Assembly (NCBI GenBank): GCA_913774355.1
Contig: CAJYGB010000021.1
Coordinates: 1-47,914 of the forward strand
DNA: 47,914 bases
Origin: an uncultured Chryseobacterium sp.
GTDB lineage: Bacteria; Bacteroidota; Bacteroidia; Flavobacteriales; Weeksellaceae
Reading direction: 5' to 3'
Under the pieces are notes generated by a model. It was not told where the DNA came from. It did not search any database and saw only the letters and a program-made list of their open reading frames with translations. This document shows, piece by piece, positions 33,668 through 42,969 of the stretch. Within the stretch, counting starts at the first letter, position 1, and each line of letters opens with the position of its first letter. The position numbers and the translations under genes are program-made.

Positions 33668-35971
33668 TTGTCGGACTTCTATAAAAAAGATACTCCTTTT
33701 CAGGTGTATATCTCATTTAAAAAATATTTGGATGTACTGGAACATATCCGGTACAACGATCGTCTGGAGTACCGCGTTAATTATGCTGAATCGCTGATTG
33801 AAAAGACAAAAAATTTCCGGGAACTGAGGGATGGCTTTCAGGACATTTCCCTGCTGGAAAAAAGTGAAGACCTTATCCGCCTTCTGCTCGCAGACCTCTT
33901 TCCTACCGGACTTACCCATAATGAAATAAAAGCAGCCGGTATCCCGCTGTCCAATGTTACATTTAATTATACCGAACGGTTCAAATCGATACTGAAAGAC
34001 GCCGGAAAAGATTTTGAAATCGAGCTGAGGAATATTGATGATGATGAGTTTTATGTTTTCTGCTGCTGCCTGATCCTCCAGGCCTATTTTAAAAGAGACA
34101 TTAAAAGCACGCTCCCGTTGTACTATGATATTCCCAACAGACAGGGTATCATGAAGCATTATAAAATATCAGTAAATGTCGATTTTACAGAAGTATATCC
34201 TACGGAAGATGCACGGATCCCCTCGGAGGAAGTCATCGATATGCTGTTGGAAAACCTCGACGATTACAGGCTCTGGAAAAAATATTTCCCCTCAAAATCC
34301 TGGGTTCTGAAAGGTTTTTCCATTATTTCCCTTGTCGACTGCACCTCTGAGGTTGCCCTGTCAGATCTTAAATCCAGCATGATCCGGATTGATCCGGAAA
34401 ATCTAAAGCCGGATGAAAATCTGAAAGAAATCTTCAAATCATATTTTGATGTTGCACAACTCAGCTTCGGGCTCATGCTTTTTAACGGAAAAGACCAGCG
34501 GCTGGAAAAGCTCCCGATCTATGAAAATGTATTCACCAATTATATTCTGGATTTCTGGATCAATACGTTTGATTCGGAAACCAGAAAGAAAACATTTACC
34601 AACTTAAACCATAATTCGAAGCCCATCGTGGTTTCCAATATCGAAAATCTGGACCACGAGATCAAGTCTCTTCCTTCATTCAGTATTTTAAGAGACAACG
34701 AAATCAACAGTTTTATGGTCATTCCTATCATGAAGGACAACGAACTGATTGCCATCATGGAGTTTACTTCCCCTATTCCAAACAGTTTCAACGGACTTAA
34801 GCTTAAAAAAATTGAATTTTTCACGGATATGATCCTGTTTTCCCTTAACCGTTTCAGCTTTGAAAAAAATTATCAGATCGAAGCCATCATCCAGCGGGAA
34901 TATACCACCATCCACGACAGTGTGGTCTGGAAATTCAGGAATGAAGCCGAGAAATATTTCAATGCTTCATTGGGAAAAAAAATATATTCGCTAAAACAGA
35001 TTTCCTTTAAAAATTTAACTCCGCTCTTCGGCTTTTCAGACATCCGCTCTTCTTCCGAGAAACGGTACCAGCTGATGCTGGAGGATCTCAACAGGCAGAT
35101 TGACGCTCTCCGGGAAATTTTCTCAATGATTAATTCAGATTCCGAAAAATACATATTGGCACTGGATATTTTTGAGAATGAGCTGGACCACGAAATAAAG
35201 GCAGATACCGAACAGCGTTTTCAAAGGCTGCTAAGGGATGAGATCCACCCTTTTTTGCAGGGCAGGCTCGAGGTAAAATCCTCCAGTGAAGTAAAGGCAA
35301 AAATTAAAGATTATTTTTCTCTTATTTTTATGCAAAGCGGGCTTTTCTACAACAACAGAAAAAGCCTGGATGATTCCATTACCTTGGTGAACCGGAAACT
35401 GGCAGATGTGCTGGACGAAGCACAGATCACGGCCCAGCAGATCTTTCCGCATTATTATGAAAGATTTAAATCCGACGGCATCGAACATAATTTATATATC
35501 GGACAGAATATTGCTCCCGGATTACATTACCACTCCAAAGTGGTCCATAAACTGAGGTACTGGCAGCTGAAAACCATCTGTAATATGGAGCTGGAATTCC
35601 GCAACTTCAGGAAAGACCTTCCGGTTGATCTTGAGATTGCCTCCCTGATTTTTGTATATAATGAAAAAATTGATATCCGTTTCAGGATGGATGAGAAGCG
35701 CTTCGATGTAGACGGAGCCTATAATTCTTATTATGAGATCATTAAAAAACGGCTGGACAAAGCCCATGTAAAAGACTCCGGCGAACGCATTACCTGCCCC
35801 GGAAAAATCACCGTTGTTTATTTCGGAATGGAAAACCAGCGGGAATACCTCGACTACATCGGCAGGCTGCAGAAAAAAGGGATTCTTCAGAGTGACATTG
35901 AGTTTTTAAAAGTCGAAGACCTGCAGGGCATCACGGGACTTCTGGCTTTAAGGGTTTCCTTGGTGCAATGA
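33668..35971 (+). CDS. Large cytoplasmic protein with GAF-like domain
   Basis: The 767-aa protein has no membrane segment. The middle (about residues 250-400) has the look of a GAF domain, with NSFMVIPIMKDNELIAIMEFTSPIPNSF near residue 345-372. Helical regions flank it, and a C-terminal part contains KITVVYFGMENQREYLDYIG. Proteins of this length and layout are common in Flavobacteriia and usually annotated only as GAF-containing. No kinase, cyclase or HTH output domain is evident, so its role is unknown. The start is TTG at 33668, since the conserved-looking N-terminus (MSDFYKKDTPFQVYISFKK) begins there and no ATG is close. Confidence 0.7.
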   Translation: MSDFYKKDTPFQVYISFKKYLDVLEHIRYNDRLEYRVNYAESLIEKTKNFRELRDGFQDISLLEKSEDLIRLLLADLFPTGLTHNEIKAAGIPLSNVTFNYTERFKSILKDAGKDFEIELRNIDDDEFYVFCCCLILQAYFKRDIKSTLPLYYDIPNRQGIMKHYKISVNVDFTEVYPTEDARIPSEEVIDMLLENLDDYRLWKKYFPSKSWVLKGFSIISLVDCTSEVALSDLKSSMIRIDPENLKPDENLKEIFKSYFDVAQLSFGLMLFNGKDQRLEKLPIYENVFTNYILDFWINTFDSETRKKTFTNLNHNSKPIVVSNIENLDHEIKSLPSFSILRDNEINSFMVIPIMKDNELIAIMEFTSPIPNSFNGLKLKKIEFFTDMILFSLNRFSFEKNYQIEAIIQREYTTIHDSVVWKFRNEAEKYFNASLGKKIYSLKQISFKNLTPLFGFSDIRSSSEKRYQLMLEDLNRQIDALREIFSMINSDSEKYILALDIFENELDHEIKADTEQRFQRLLRDEIHPFLQGRLEVKSSSEVKAKIKDYFSLIFMQSGLFYNNRKSLDDSITLVNRKLADVLDEAQITAQQIFPHYYERFKSDGIEHNLYIGQNIAPGLHYHSKVVHKLRYWQLKTICNMELEFRNFRKDLPVDLEIASLIFVYNEKIDIRFRMDEKRFDVDGAYNSYYEIIKKRLDKAHVKDSGERITCPGKITVVYFGMENQREYLDYIGRLQKKGILQSDIEFLKVEDLQGITGLLALRVSLVQ

Positions 35972-36548
35972 AAAGTAAGTGGGAATCAATCTATCAAGGA
36001 TCTCAAGGATTTTCACAGATAGATGATCACGCTTTAATTTTAACACATAAGTCACAGAGAGAATTTTAATCGTTTGAAAATATTTTAGAACACATCAGAT
36101 AAAAAATCAAAGATTTTTAAAAACTTTTGAGCGATTTTATCAGTACGCATCATTAAACTTCTTTATACAGCATTAATATCTTTTGTGACTTTTGTAGTGA
36201 AATTTTCTCTTACCGATTAGATCAACCACCCCGTCAAAAATTCTTTGAATTTTCGCCACCCCTCCACGGGAGGAAATTTTGATCCTTATGATATTTAATA
36301 TTTTGTATTCAATTTACTCTTCTTATGTCTTAATGGCTTAGCACGTTCCGAAATCCACCTGCTTTATAACCTATCACATAAAAATCAAAGATTTTTAAAA
36401 ACTTATGTGCTCTGAAATGTTTTCAAAGCTTTCATTTTATATCTTCTATTTCTACTGTGTTTAAAAAGCTTTTGTGTCTTTTGTGGTAAAATTCTCCCAC
36501 GACTCACTTTGCTTTCTCTTGACTATCGGACATTAGCTTTTCTGGATT
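35972..36548. repeat. Intergenic region with two copies of a repeat family
   Basis: No gene is seen in 577 bases between two convergent genes. A 25-base segment, AAAATCAAAGATTTTTAAAA and flanks, occurs at 36102-36126 and 36380-36404. A segment of about 30 bases (CTTTTGTG(A/T)CTTTTGT and flanks) occurs at 36180-36209 and 36469-36498 in the same order, so a unit of about 280 bases appears duplicated and diverged. Between them lies a GC-rich hairpin CCTCC-acg-GGAGG at 36261-36273 and the palindrome AAAATTCTTTGAATTTT just before it. These look like the noncoding interspersed repeats common in flavobacterial genomes. Confidence 0.6.
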
Positions 36549-37718
36549 CTACAGGCTCAGGAAAGCATATCCGAAAGAAAGCACGGAAATAATAATCCCG
36601 GCCATAAAGATCTGATACGTTATTGAAAGCAGCCTGTACTTCCGGTCCAGCACTTTACCCAGGTAATACAGATCCTTTACCATAGAATCATAGATATAAT
36701 CCCGGTCTTTGATCAGGATATTCATCGCCGAATGGTAGTCATCAAACATCATCCGGTTAAAGTTTCCGAAAAACAAAAGATTGACCTTCCGGTCGGCAAC
36801 ATCCTGGGCGGTAAATCTTACCTTGGTTACGTTCGGTTTAGTCGATAAAATGGCAAAAACGATCGTCAATACACTTGATACCAGAAGGATAAAACTCGGG
36901 ATAATCAGGTGCGAATTTTTAGGTGCATCAAGTTTCGGAACCAATACGGAAAGGCAGACCGAAATGATAATTGCATTCACCGAAAGGAGGATATTCGCCT
37001 TGCTGTCGGCAATATCGCTCAGCCGGGTATGATTTCCCAACGTTACCCTGAATAAGGTGTCTACGCTTCGGTCGGATTTCGGCTCTTTCTCTTTTTTACT
37101 TTCGGAAGATTCTTTCATGCCGTCATCCTTCTCAAGCTTTTTCTCGATCTTCTTAATGTTCTTTTCCTTCAGGGGCTGCCAATGCTGCTTTGCATAATCG
37201 GTGTAGAAACGATGCCTGTTTTTCAGCATATCGAGGTTGCCGGCATTCCACTCATCGTTGGAATAGCACCTTACGTTCGTCAGTTCCCACTCTTTTCGCA
37301 ATGCATCGGAAATCTCATTGTAATCGCGGCTTGCAAAATGGCTGTAATCGGCATCCTTTACGATTTTTTCCAGGAGGTTCTGGGGTTCATACATAATCTT
37401 GGTGGCCAGGATCAGCTGCGATACCTCATCGACGTATTCTTCAGGATACCCTTCATTTTGCAGAAAATCTTTTGCAATTTTTACCCCGGCTTCTTCATGA
37501 TCTTTGGCACATTCTATGTACCCGGTATCATGAAACCACATGGCCAGCAGTACTTTTTCCCGATCTTTTTCAGAAACGCCTGTATTGTTAAGGATCTCCT
37601 CCGCTTTGTTTACCGTGAAAGTAGTATGTATGAAATTATGATAAAAATATACCGAAGATAGTTTATCTTTGAATAGGCTTTCCACATAATCTTTGGCCTT
37701 GTGTAAAATATTCATCAC
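36549..37718 (-). CDS. HD-domain protein fused to a Pycsar-type membrane effector domain
   Basis: The N-terminal half (about residues 1-160) is an HD phosphohydrolase-like domain with YHNFIHT, MWFHDTGY and KDADYSHF supplying the usual histidine and aspartate metal ligands. A charged linker (about 195-215) leads to a C-terminal domain with three membrane helices near 240-262, 271-296 and 366-387, and TLGNHTRLSDIADSKANILLSVNA. This second part fits the PycTM domain used by Pycsar anti-phage effectors. The fusion could hydrolyse a nucleotide and gate a membrane pore or sensor, which is inference. No cyclase gene is adjacent. It is divergent from the 1238-aa gene, with only 23 bases between the start codons. 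Confidence 0.8.
   Translation of the reverse strand: MMNILHKAKDYVESLFKDKLSSVYFYHNFIHTTFTVNKAEEILNNTGVSEKDREKVLLAMWFHDTGYIECAKDHEEAGVKIAKDFLQNEGYPEEYVDEVSQLILATKIMYEPQNLLEKIVKDADYSHFASRDYNEISDALRKEWELTNVRCYSNDEWNAGNLDMLKNRHRFYTDYAKQHWQPLKEKNIKKIEKKLEKDDGMKESSESKKEKEPKSDRSVDTLFRVTLGNHTRLSDIADSKANILLSVNAIIISVCLSVLVPKLDAPKNSHLIIPSFILLVSSVLTIVFAILSTKPNVTKVRFTAQDVADRKVNLLFFGNFNRMMFDDYHSAMNILIKDRDYIYDSMVKDLYYLGKVLDRKYRLLSITYQIFMAGIIISVLSFGYAFLSL
37664..37671 (+). promoter_or_regulatory. -7 box inside the HD gene, for the divergent phosphoesterase gene
   Basis: TATCTTTG matches TAnnTTTG exactly on the plus strand, about 70 bases before the ATG at 37742. Since the gap between the divergent genes is only 23 bases, the rightward promoter must lie within the HD gene's 5' coding part, and this is the best candidate. 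Confidence 0.45.
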
Positions 37719-37741
37719 CGAGATTTTATTAATGTAAATTT

Positions 37742-40700
37742 ATGAATTTATACTTGAAAACGCATCTAAAAAATACTTCCGTTGCTTTCAGGCTTTTTCT
37801 GTCTGCCGGCGTTCTGTATTCATGCGCAACATATAACGTAAAAAAAGGCAAAAACTTATCCGAGGTAAGCCGTTCCGAAACCCTGTCCGGAAACGATTTC
37901 AAGCTTTTCCTGGTCGGTGATGCGGGAAATGCGGATGAACCACAGGGGCAACGGACTCTGGATATGCTGAAAAGCCAGTTGGAAACCGCAGACAGCAACT
38001 CGATGCTGATTTTCCTGGGAGATAACATTTATCCGAAAGGAATGCCCGACAAATCCGATAAAAACTACGAAACGGCCAAAAAGAAACTGGAAGACCAGCT
38101 GGCCATCGTGAAAAACTTCAAAGGCAGAGCACTCGTTATCCCCGGAAACCACGACTGGTACAGCGGACTTGAAGGCCTCAAAGCACAGGAAGATTTCGTA
38201 AAAGACTATTTAAACGATAAAAAAGCTTTTCTTCCTAAAAACTCCTGCCCGATTGATGACATCAGCCTCACCAAAGATATTAAACTGATTGTCATCGATT
38301 CCGAATGGGCCTTGCTGAACTGGGACAAATACCCGAGTATCAATAAAAACTGTGACATCAAAACCCGCGAAGACCTGTTTGTTGAATTTAAAGATCTAAT
38401 CAATAAAAACCAGGATAAAAGGATCATCGTAGCGATGCATCATCCTTTGATCAGCACCGGAACCCATGCCGGATTTACTTCTGCCCGACCCAACCTTTAT
38501 CCTTTAAAAAGCAGGATTCCGGTGCCCGGTGTGGCAAGTCTTATTAATATCTTGAGAAGTTCTTCCGGAGCCAGTCCGGAGGACATTACCAACCAGCATT
38601 ACGCAGATCTTGCCGGCCGTATCCGAAGCATTGTTCAGGATAAGGAAAACATCATTTTTGTTTCCGGGCACGACCACAACCTGCAGTATCATAAAAACAG
38701 GAACATCCGGCAGATCGTCAGTGGTGCCGGTTCCAAAGTAGAACCTGCTTCCATTCGTGAAGACAGTGATTTTTCTTACGGAGGAAGCGGTTTTGCCGTA
38801 TTAAATCTCCGGAAAGACCAAAGTTCCGATGTGGAATATTTTTCCACAAAAGACAATTCCCCGGAAAGCCTTTCGCACATTCAGGTAATAGCTCAGCCGA
38901 AAGAATTTGTAAATAACTTTCCTGATTCTTTTCCATCAACCGTTTCATCTACTATTTACCCTGAAAAATTAACCCGGAAAGGAAAGTTCTACACCTGGCT
39001 TTGGGGTAAGCATTACCGGAAATATTACGGTATGCCGGTAGAAGCACCGACTACCGATATTTCAACGCTTGACGGCGGTTATACCCCGTTCCGTGAAGGA
39101 GGCGGGAACCAGTCGAACAGCCTGAGGCTGAAAGCAAAGGACGGGCAGGAATTCGTGATGCGGGGCGTAAAGAAAAGTGCCGTGCGTTTCCTTAACAATA
39201 TGGCTTTCCGGAAAAGTACTTTCGGAAATGAGCTGGACAATACCTTCCCGGAAAAGTTCCTTCTGGATTTTTACACGACCAACCATCCTTTTACCCCGTT
39301 TGCCGTGGGAAATATGGCTGATAAGATCGGGCTTTACCACAGCAATCCCAGACTATTCTATATTCCAAAGCAAAAAGCCCTGGGTGAATATAATACGCAT
39401 TTCGGGGATGAAATGTATATGATCGAGGAGCGTTTTTCATCAGATCCGAAAACCCTGGCTTCGCTGGACGGCGCAGAGGATATCGTTTCTACAGACGACG
39501 TGCTGAAAAATTTTAATAAAAGCTATAAATATACCGTCGATCAGGAAACCTACATTCGGGCACGGATTTTCGATATGCTGATCGGCGACTGGGACCGGCA
39601 TGCCGACCAGTGGAAATGGGCGGAATACAAAAATGGTGATAAGGTGATCTACAAGCCGATTCCGAGAGACCGGGATCAGGCTTTCAGCAAATATGACGGT
39701 GCAGCCTTCAAAATCATCATGAATATTCCGGCCATCCGCCACATGAAAACGTTTAAGGATGATCTTAAAAATGTGAAATGGTTTTCCATGGAGCCTTATC
39801 CGCTGGATCTGGTGTTCCTGAAAGGGGCTACGGAAGCAGACTGGAAAGCTCAGGCGAAATATATACAGGAACATCTTACGGATCAGGATATCGACGAAGC
39901 CTTCAGGAATCTGCCGAAAGAAGTACAGGATGAAACCCTTGCCGATATTCAGCGGAAATTAAAATCAAGAAAAGCAAAACTCGGGATCTATGCATCCCAG
40001 TATTATGACGTACTCCAGAAAAAAGTACCGCTGGCAGGAACCGTTCATCCCGATAAATTTTTGATTACAAAAAACGGCAATACGGTTAATATCAAACAAT
40101 ACAAACTCAATAAAAAACAGGAAAATCCCGAACTGGTTTTTGAAAAGACCTACGACGATTCCAAAACGAAAGAACTCTGGATCTATGGTCTTGAAGATGA
40201 TGATGTTTACGAAGTTTCAGGCGAAGGAAAACCGAAGATCAACATCCGCCTGATCGGAGGCTATAATCATGACACCTATAACGTGGCCGATGGACGCCGG
40301 GTTAAGATCTACGATTTCAAATCCCAGAAAAATACTTACCATACAAAAGGTACTTCAGAACATATTTCAGATGATTACAATGTTAATACATACGATTACA
40401 AACATCCGAAGTACAATTTCTTTGCAGGCTATCCTAATGCGAATTTCAATCCGGATGACGGAATTATTTTAGGTGTAGTTGCCAATTATACCGTGAATAA
40501 TTTCATCCGTGATCCGTTTACCCAGAAACATACCCTAAGGGCCAATATATATACCGCAACGGGCGGATTTAATCTCGGCTACAAAGGCGTCTTTAAAAAA
40601 GCCTTCGGAGGCTGGGACGCCGGCATCGACGCTTCATACACCACTCCGTTTTTTGCAAGAACATTCTTTGGGCTGGGCAATGAAACCGTGTATGATGAGG

Positions 40701-41458
40701 AAGCGGTAGAAAGGGATTATAACCGGGTTCGTATTTCGCAGTTCAAATTGGCACCTTCCGTTTCAACTACGAGCTGGCACGGACTGAAACATCAGTTTCA
40801 ACTGAGCTTCGAACAGGCAAAAGTGCAGCGGAACGACGACCGTTTCATCGCCGTTTCATCGGATGTAAATCCTGAAGTATTTAAAGGGCAGCAATTTGCA
40901 GGAGCCAATTATACCTTCGGCTTCAGAAACCTTGACAACACGGCTTTCCCAACCCTCGGGCTGGAGCTGGCCCTGAATGCAGGGTGGAAAGCAAATTTAT
41001 CGGAATTCAACCAGAACTTCACTTCATTCCAGGGAACGCTGAATATCTTTCACCGGATCGATAAGCGCGGAAAATTCGTATTGGCCAATTCTGCCAATGC
41101 CATGATCATCAACAATAATAATTTTGAATTTTACCAGGCTGCCGCCATCGGAGGAAACAATAAGATGCGGGCCTACCGGAACGAAAGGTTTGCCGGAAAA
41201 TCCTATGTCGTGAACAACACGGAAATCCGTTGGGATTTCGGACGTATTAAAAACAGTATTGCCCCGGCAAATATGGGCGTGCTGATCGGCTATGATCTCG
41301 GAAGGGTGTGGATGGACCGTGAATCCTCAGCCAAATGGCATCAGGGCGTAGGTGCCGGATTCTGGCTAAATATCGTGGAAATGTTTTCTGCAAGAATAGA
41401 TTATTTTACCGGAGAAGACGGAGGTAGAATTTCGGGCGGTGTGGGACTTGCATTCTAA
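37742..41458 (+). CDS. Phosphoesterase / kinase-like / outer-membrane barrel fusion (lipoprotein)
   Basis: The 1238-aa protein has a lipoprotein-type signal (lipobox LYSC). A calcineurin-like phosphoesterase domain (about 50-330) follows, with all five metal motifs: VGDAG, LGDNIYP, GNHDWY, MHHP and SGHDHN. A middle region (about 430-680) contains FVMRGVKKSAVRFLN, FDMLIGDWDRHADQWKWA and IPRDRDQAFSKYDGA, a layout resembling the catalytic and metal loops of HipA/FAM20-type kinases. The C-terminal 300 or so residues are aromatic beta strands ending GGVGLAF, like an Omp85/surface-antigen barrel. The phosphoesterase call is firm; the kinase-like reading is inference. A terminator follows at 41544. 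Comparable long phosphoesterases occur in Bacteroidetes. Confidence 0.8.
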   Translation: MNLYLKTHLKNTSVAFRLFLSAGVLYSCATYNVKKGKNLSEVSRSETLSGNDFKLFLVGDAGNADEPQGQRTLDMLKSQLETADSNSMLIFLGDNIYPKGMPDKSDKNYETAKKKLEDQLAIVKNFKGRALVIPGNHDWYSGLEGLKAQEDFVKDYLNDKKAFLPKNSCPIDDISLTKDIKLIVIDSEWALLNWDKYPSINKNCDIKTREDLFVEFKDLINKNQDKRIIVAMHHPLISTGTHAGFTSARPNLYPLKSRIPVPGVASLINILRSSSGASPEDITNQHYADLAGRIRSIVQDKENIIFVSGHDHNLQYHKNRNIRQIVSGAGSKVEPASIREDSDFSYGGSGFAVLNLRKDQSSDVEYFSTKDNSPESLSHIQVIAQPKEFVNNFPDSFPSTVSSTIYPEKLTRKGKFYTWLWGKHYRKYYGMPVEAPTTDISTLDGGYTPFREGGGNQSNSLRLKAKDGQEFVMRGVKKSAVRFLNNMAFRKSTFGNELDNTFPEKFLLDFYTTNHPFTPFAVGNMADKIGLYHSNPRLFYIPKQKALGEYNTHFGDEMYMIEERFSSDPKTLASLDGAEDIVSTDDVLKNFNKSYKYTVDQETYIRARIFDMLIGDWDRHADQWKWAEYKNGDKVIYKPIPRDRDQAFSKYDGAAFKIIMNIPAIRHMKTFKDDLKNVKWFSMEPYPLDLVFLKGATEADWKAQAKYIQEHLTDQDIDEAFRNLPKEVQDETLADIQRKLKSRKAKLGIYASQYYDVLQKKVPLAGTVHPDKFLITKNGNTVNIKQYKLNKKQENPELVFEKTYDDSKTKELWIYGLEDDDVYEVSGEGKPKINIRLIGGYNHDTYNVADGRRVKIYDFKSQKNTYHTKGTSEHISDDYNVNTYDYKHPKYNFFAGYPNANFNPDDGIILGVVANYTVNNFIRDPFTQKHTLRANIYTATGGFNLGYKGVFKKAFGGWDAGIDASYTTPFFARTFFGLGNETVYDEEAVERDYNRVRISQFKLAPSVSTTSWHGLKHQFQLSFEQAKVQRNDDRFIAVSSDVNPEVFKGQQFAGANYTFGFRNLDNTAFPTLGLELALNAGWKANLSEFNQNFTSFQGTLNIFHRIDKRGKFVLANSANAMIINNNNFEFYQAAAIGGNNKMRAYRNERFAGKSYVVNNTEIRWDFGRIKNSIAPANMGVLIGYDLGRVWMDRESSAKWHQGVGAGFWLNIVEMFSARIDYFTGEDGGRISGGVGLAF

Positions 41459-41462
41459 TGTA

Positions 41463-41532
41463 TTAGCAATTAGCAATTAGCAATTAGCAATTAGCAATTA
41501 GCAATTAGCAATTAGCAATTAGCAATTAGCAA
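41463..41532. repeat. Ten perfect copies of the heptamer TTAGCAA
   Basis: A perfect tandem array of 10 units of 7 bases starts 4 bases after the phosphoesterase stop codon and lies before its terminator, so it is transcribed as 3' UTR. Perfect identity suggests a length-variable locus. It lies outside coding sequence, so it would not shift a reading frame. Shorter sequences of the same flavour occur in the nuoC-nuoD spacer (GGCAATTAGCC, 18854). Confidence 0.95.
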
Positions 41533-41543
41533 AATTAAAATTT

Positions 41544-41579
41544 ATGGCAAGGTTCAAAAAATGACTTTGCCATTTTTTT
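41544..41579 (+). terminator. Terminator of the phosphoesterase fusion gene
   Basis: ATGGCAAGG (41544-41552) pairs with CTTTGCCAT (41565-41573) with one wobble pair and runs into seven T. Confidence 0.75.
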
Positions 41580-41590
41580 ACGTTAAAAAC

Positions 41591-42040
41591 TTTCAAAAAA
41601 ATCTGCGCGACCTGCAAAGTATCGTGAGATTTATTTAACGTAAAGTTTTTACTTCCTGGATAAATATTCCAAGGCAGCAAAGAAGAAATCAGCAAACTGA
41701 TTGATGAAGGTTACGTCTGCTTCGCGCAGCAGACTTGTTTGCCTTTGCCTCCTAAAATCAGCGATATCAAACATCAATCTTTGCGTTGAAAATTTTCAAA
41801 AAAATCTGCACGATCTGCAAAGTATGCGTGAGATTTATTTAACGCAAAGTTTTTATCTTTAAGGATGAATTTTCCAAGGCAGCAAAGAAGAAATCAGCAA
41901 ACTGATTGATGAAGGTTACGTGTGCTTCGCGCAGCAGACTTTTCTGCCTTTGCCACCTAAAATCAGCGATATCAAACATCAATCTTTGCGTTGAAAACTC
42001 TCAAAAAAATCTACGCAATCTGCAAAATCTGCTTGATGTA
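41591..42040. repeat. Tandem repeat of about 204 bases (two full copies and a partial third)
   Basis: The landmark TTTCAAAAAAATCTGC starts at 41591 and 41794, and a variant (TCTCAAAAAAATCTAC) at 41999, giving periods of 203 and 205 bases. Copies 1 and 2 match closely along their length, including AAGGCAGCAAAGAAGAAATC and CAGCGATATCAAACATCAAT. Copy 1 contains the perfect hairpin GTCTGCT-tcgcgc-AGCAGAC; copy 2 has one change in it. The frames are broken by stops and no gene is called. It is noncoding and of unknown function. Confidence 0.85.
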
Positions 42041-42094
42041 TTTTTTCTTTGCATCTCAAAATTCTGTAGCCAAAACGATGAGTCGGATCTGATT

Positions 42095-42967
42095 TTACTT
42101 CAGATTAAACCTATATACCTTTCCACCCGTTTTTTTGTCTTTTTCATCGGCGATCATTAAAGTATGGTCATCAAAAAAGGCAACGGATTCTTTTTGGGAA
42201 TTATGGTTCAGGGAAATGGTACGGATTTTTGTTTTGCTGAAATCATCAGGACTAAAACCGGTCAGCACCTGGATGTTTTTGTGGTTTAATAAAACGATCT
42301 GGTTTTTGGTACTGTTGATAGCGGCGGAAGTAATGGCGGCATCGCTGTATGCGCCTTTCAGCTTCAGTCGGCCTATTAATTTTGCTTCAAAATCCCCTTC
42401 CTGGTTCGGAACTTTAAAAACAAGAAACGTCCCGTCGAAACCTTTGCTCCGGTTTTTGGTAAACAGGTAAAAATTTCCGTTCATCTCTACAAAAGCTTCA
42501 CAGTCGTACAGCAGGTTGGATTTTTTGGGTGGAAATTCAGTTTGTCCTTCGTAATAGAATTTTGTTTCCTGTATTACCTTCGTGGACTTTTGGGAATCAT
42601 TTTTAAGGTCAATTTTTAAAATCGATAAATTTCGTCTGTCATTGTCATTGTTCCCGAAGTCACCGATATAAAGATTTCCCTGCGGATCTGCCGTGATATC
42701 TTCCCAGTCGTGGTTTTCTGCATTCTCCACCAAAACGTCCGCTGTTGGGTCACCCTGCAGATTCAGACCGTAGACCATATTCTTGTTTCCCTGGTCCTCA
42801 ATGGTCCAGATGGTCTTTTTATCCGGAGATAAAGCCATACCGGAAACTTCCTTCAGTTTTTTCGGCAGAGAGAATTCCACTTTTAATTTATAGATGGCAG
42901 ACGAATCCTGAGCTTTCGGGTTACAGCTCCAAAGAAGAAATGCAGAAACAATAACAACGCGCAACAT
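42095..42967 (-). CDS. Lipoprotein with beta-propeller-like fold
   Basis: The 290-aa protein starts with a lipoprotein signal (lipobox LLWSC, Cys15), so it is anchored in a membrane facing the periplasm or outside. Repeated strand blocks follow, such as KEVSGMALSPDKKTIWTIEDQG, DWEDITADPQGNLYIGDFGNN and SVAFFDDHTLMIADEKD. These resemble SdiA-regulated/NHL-like propellers. No catalytic motif is clear. It is downstream of FUSC and MazG in a leftward run, 2 bases from the FUSC stop, so the three may form an operon. Confidence 0.75.
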   Translation of the reverse strand: MLRVVIVSAFLLWSCNPKAQDSSAIYKLKVEFSLPKKLKEVSGMALSPDKKTIWTIEDQGNKNMVYGLNLQGDPTADVLVENAENHDWEDITADPQGNLYIGDFGNNDNDRRNLSILKIDLKNDSQKSTKVIQETKFYYEGQTEFPPKKSNLLYDCEAFVEMNGNFYLFTKNRSKGFDGTFLVFKVPNQEGDFEAKLIGRLKLKGAYSDAAITSAAINSTKNQIVLLNHKNIQVLTGFSPDDFSKTKIRTISLNHNSQKESVAFFDDHTLMIADEKDKKTGGKVYRFNLK

Positions 42968-42969
42968 AT

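Noticed and set aside
41463..41532. CRISPR-like array
   Set aside because: The units are 7-base head-to-tail repeats with no spacers and no cas genes.
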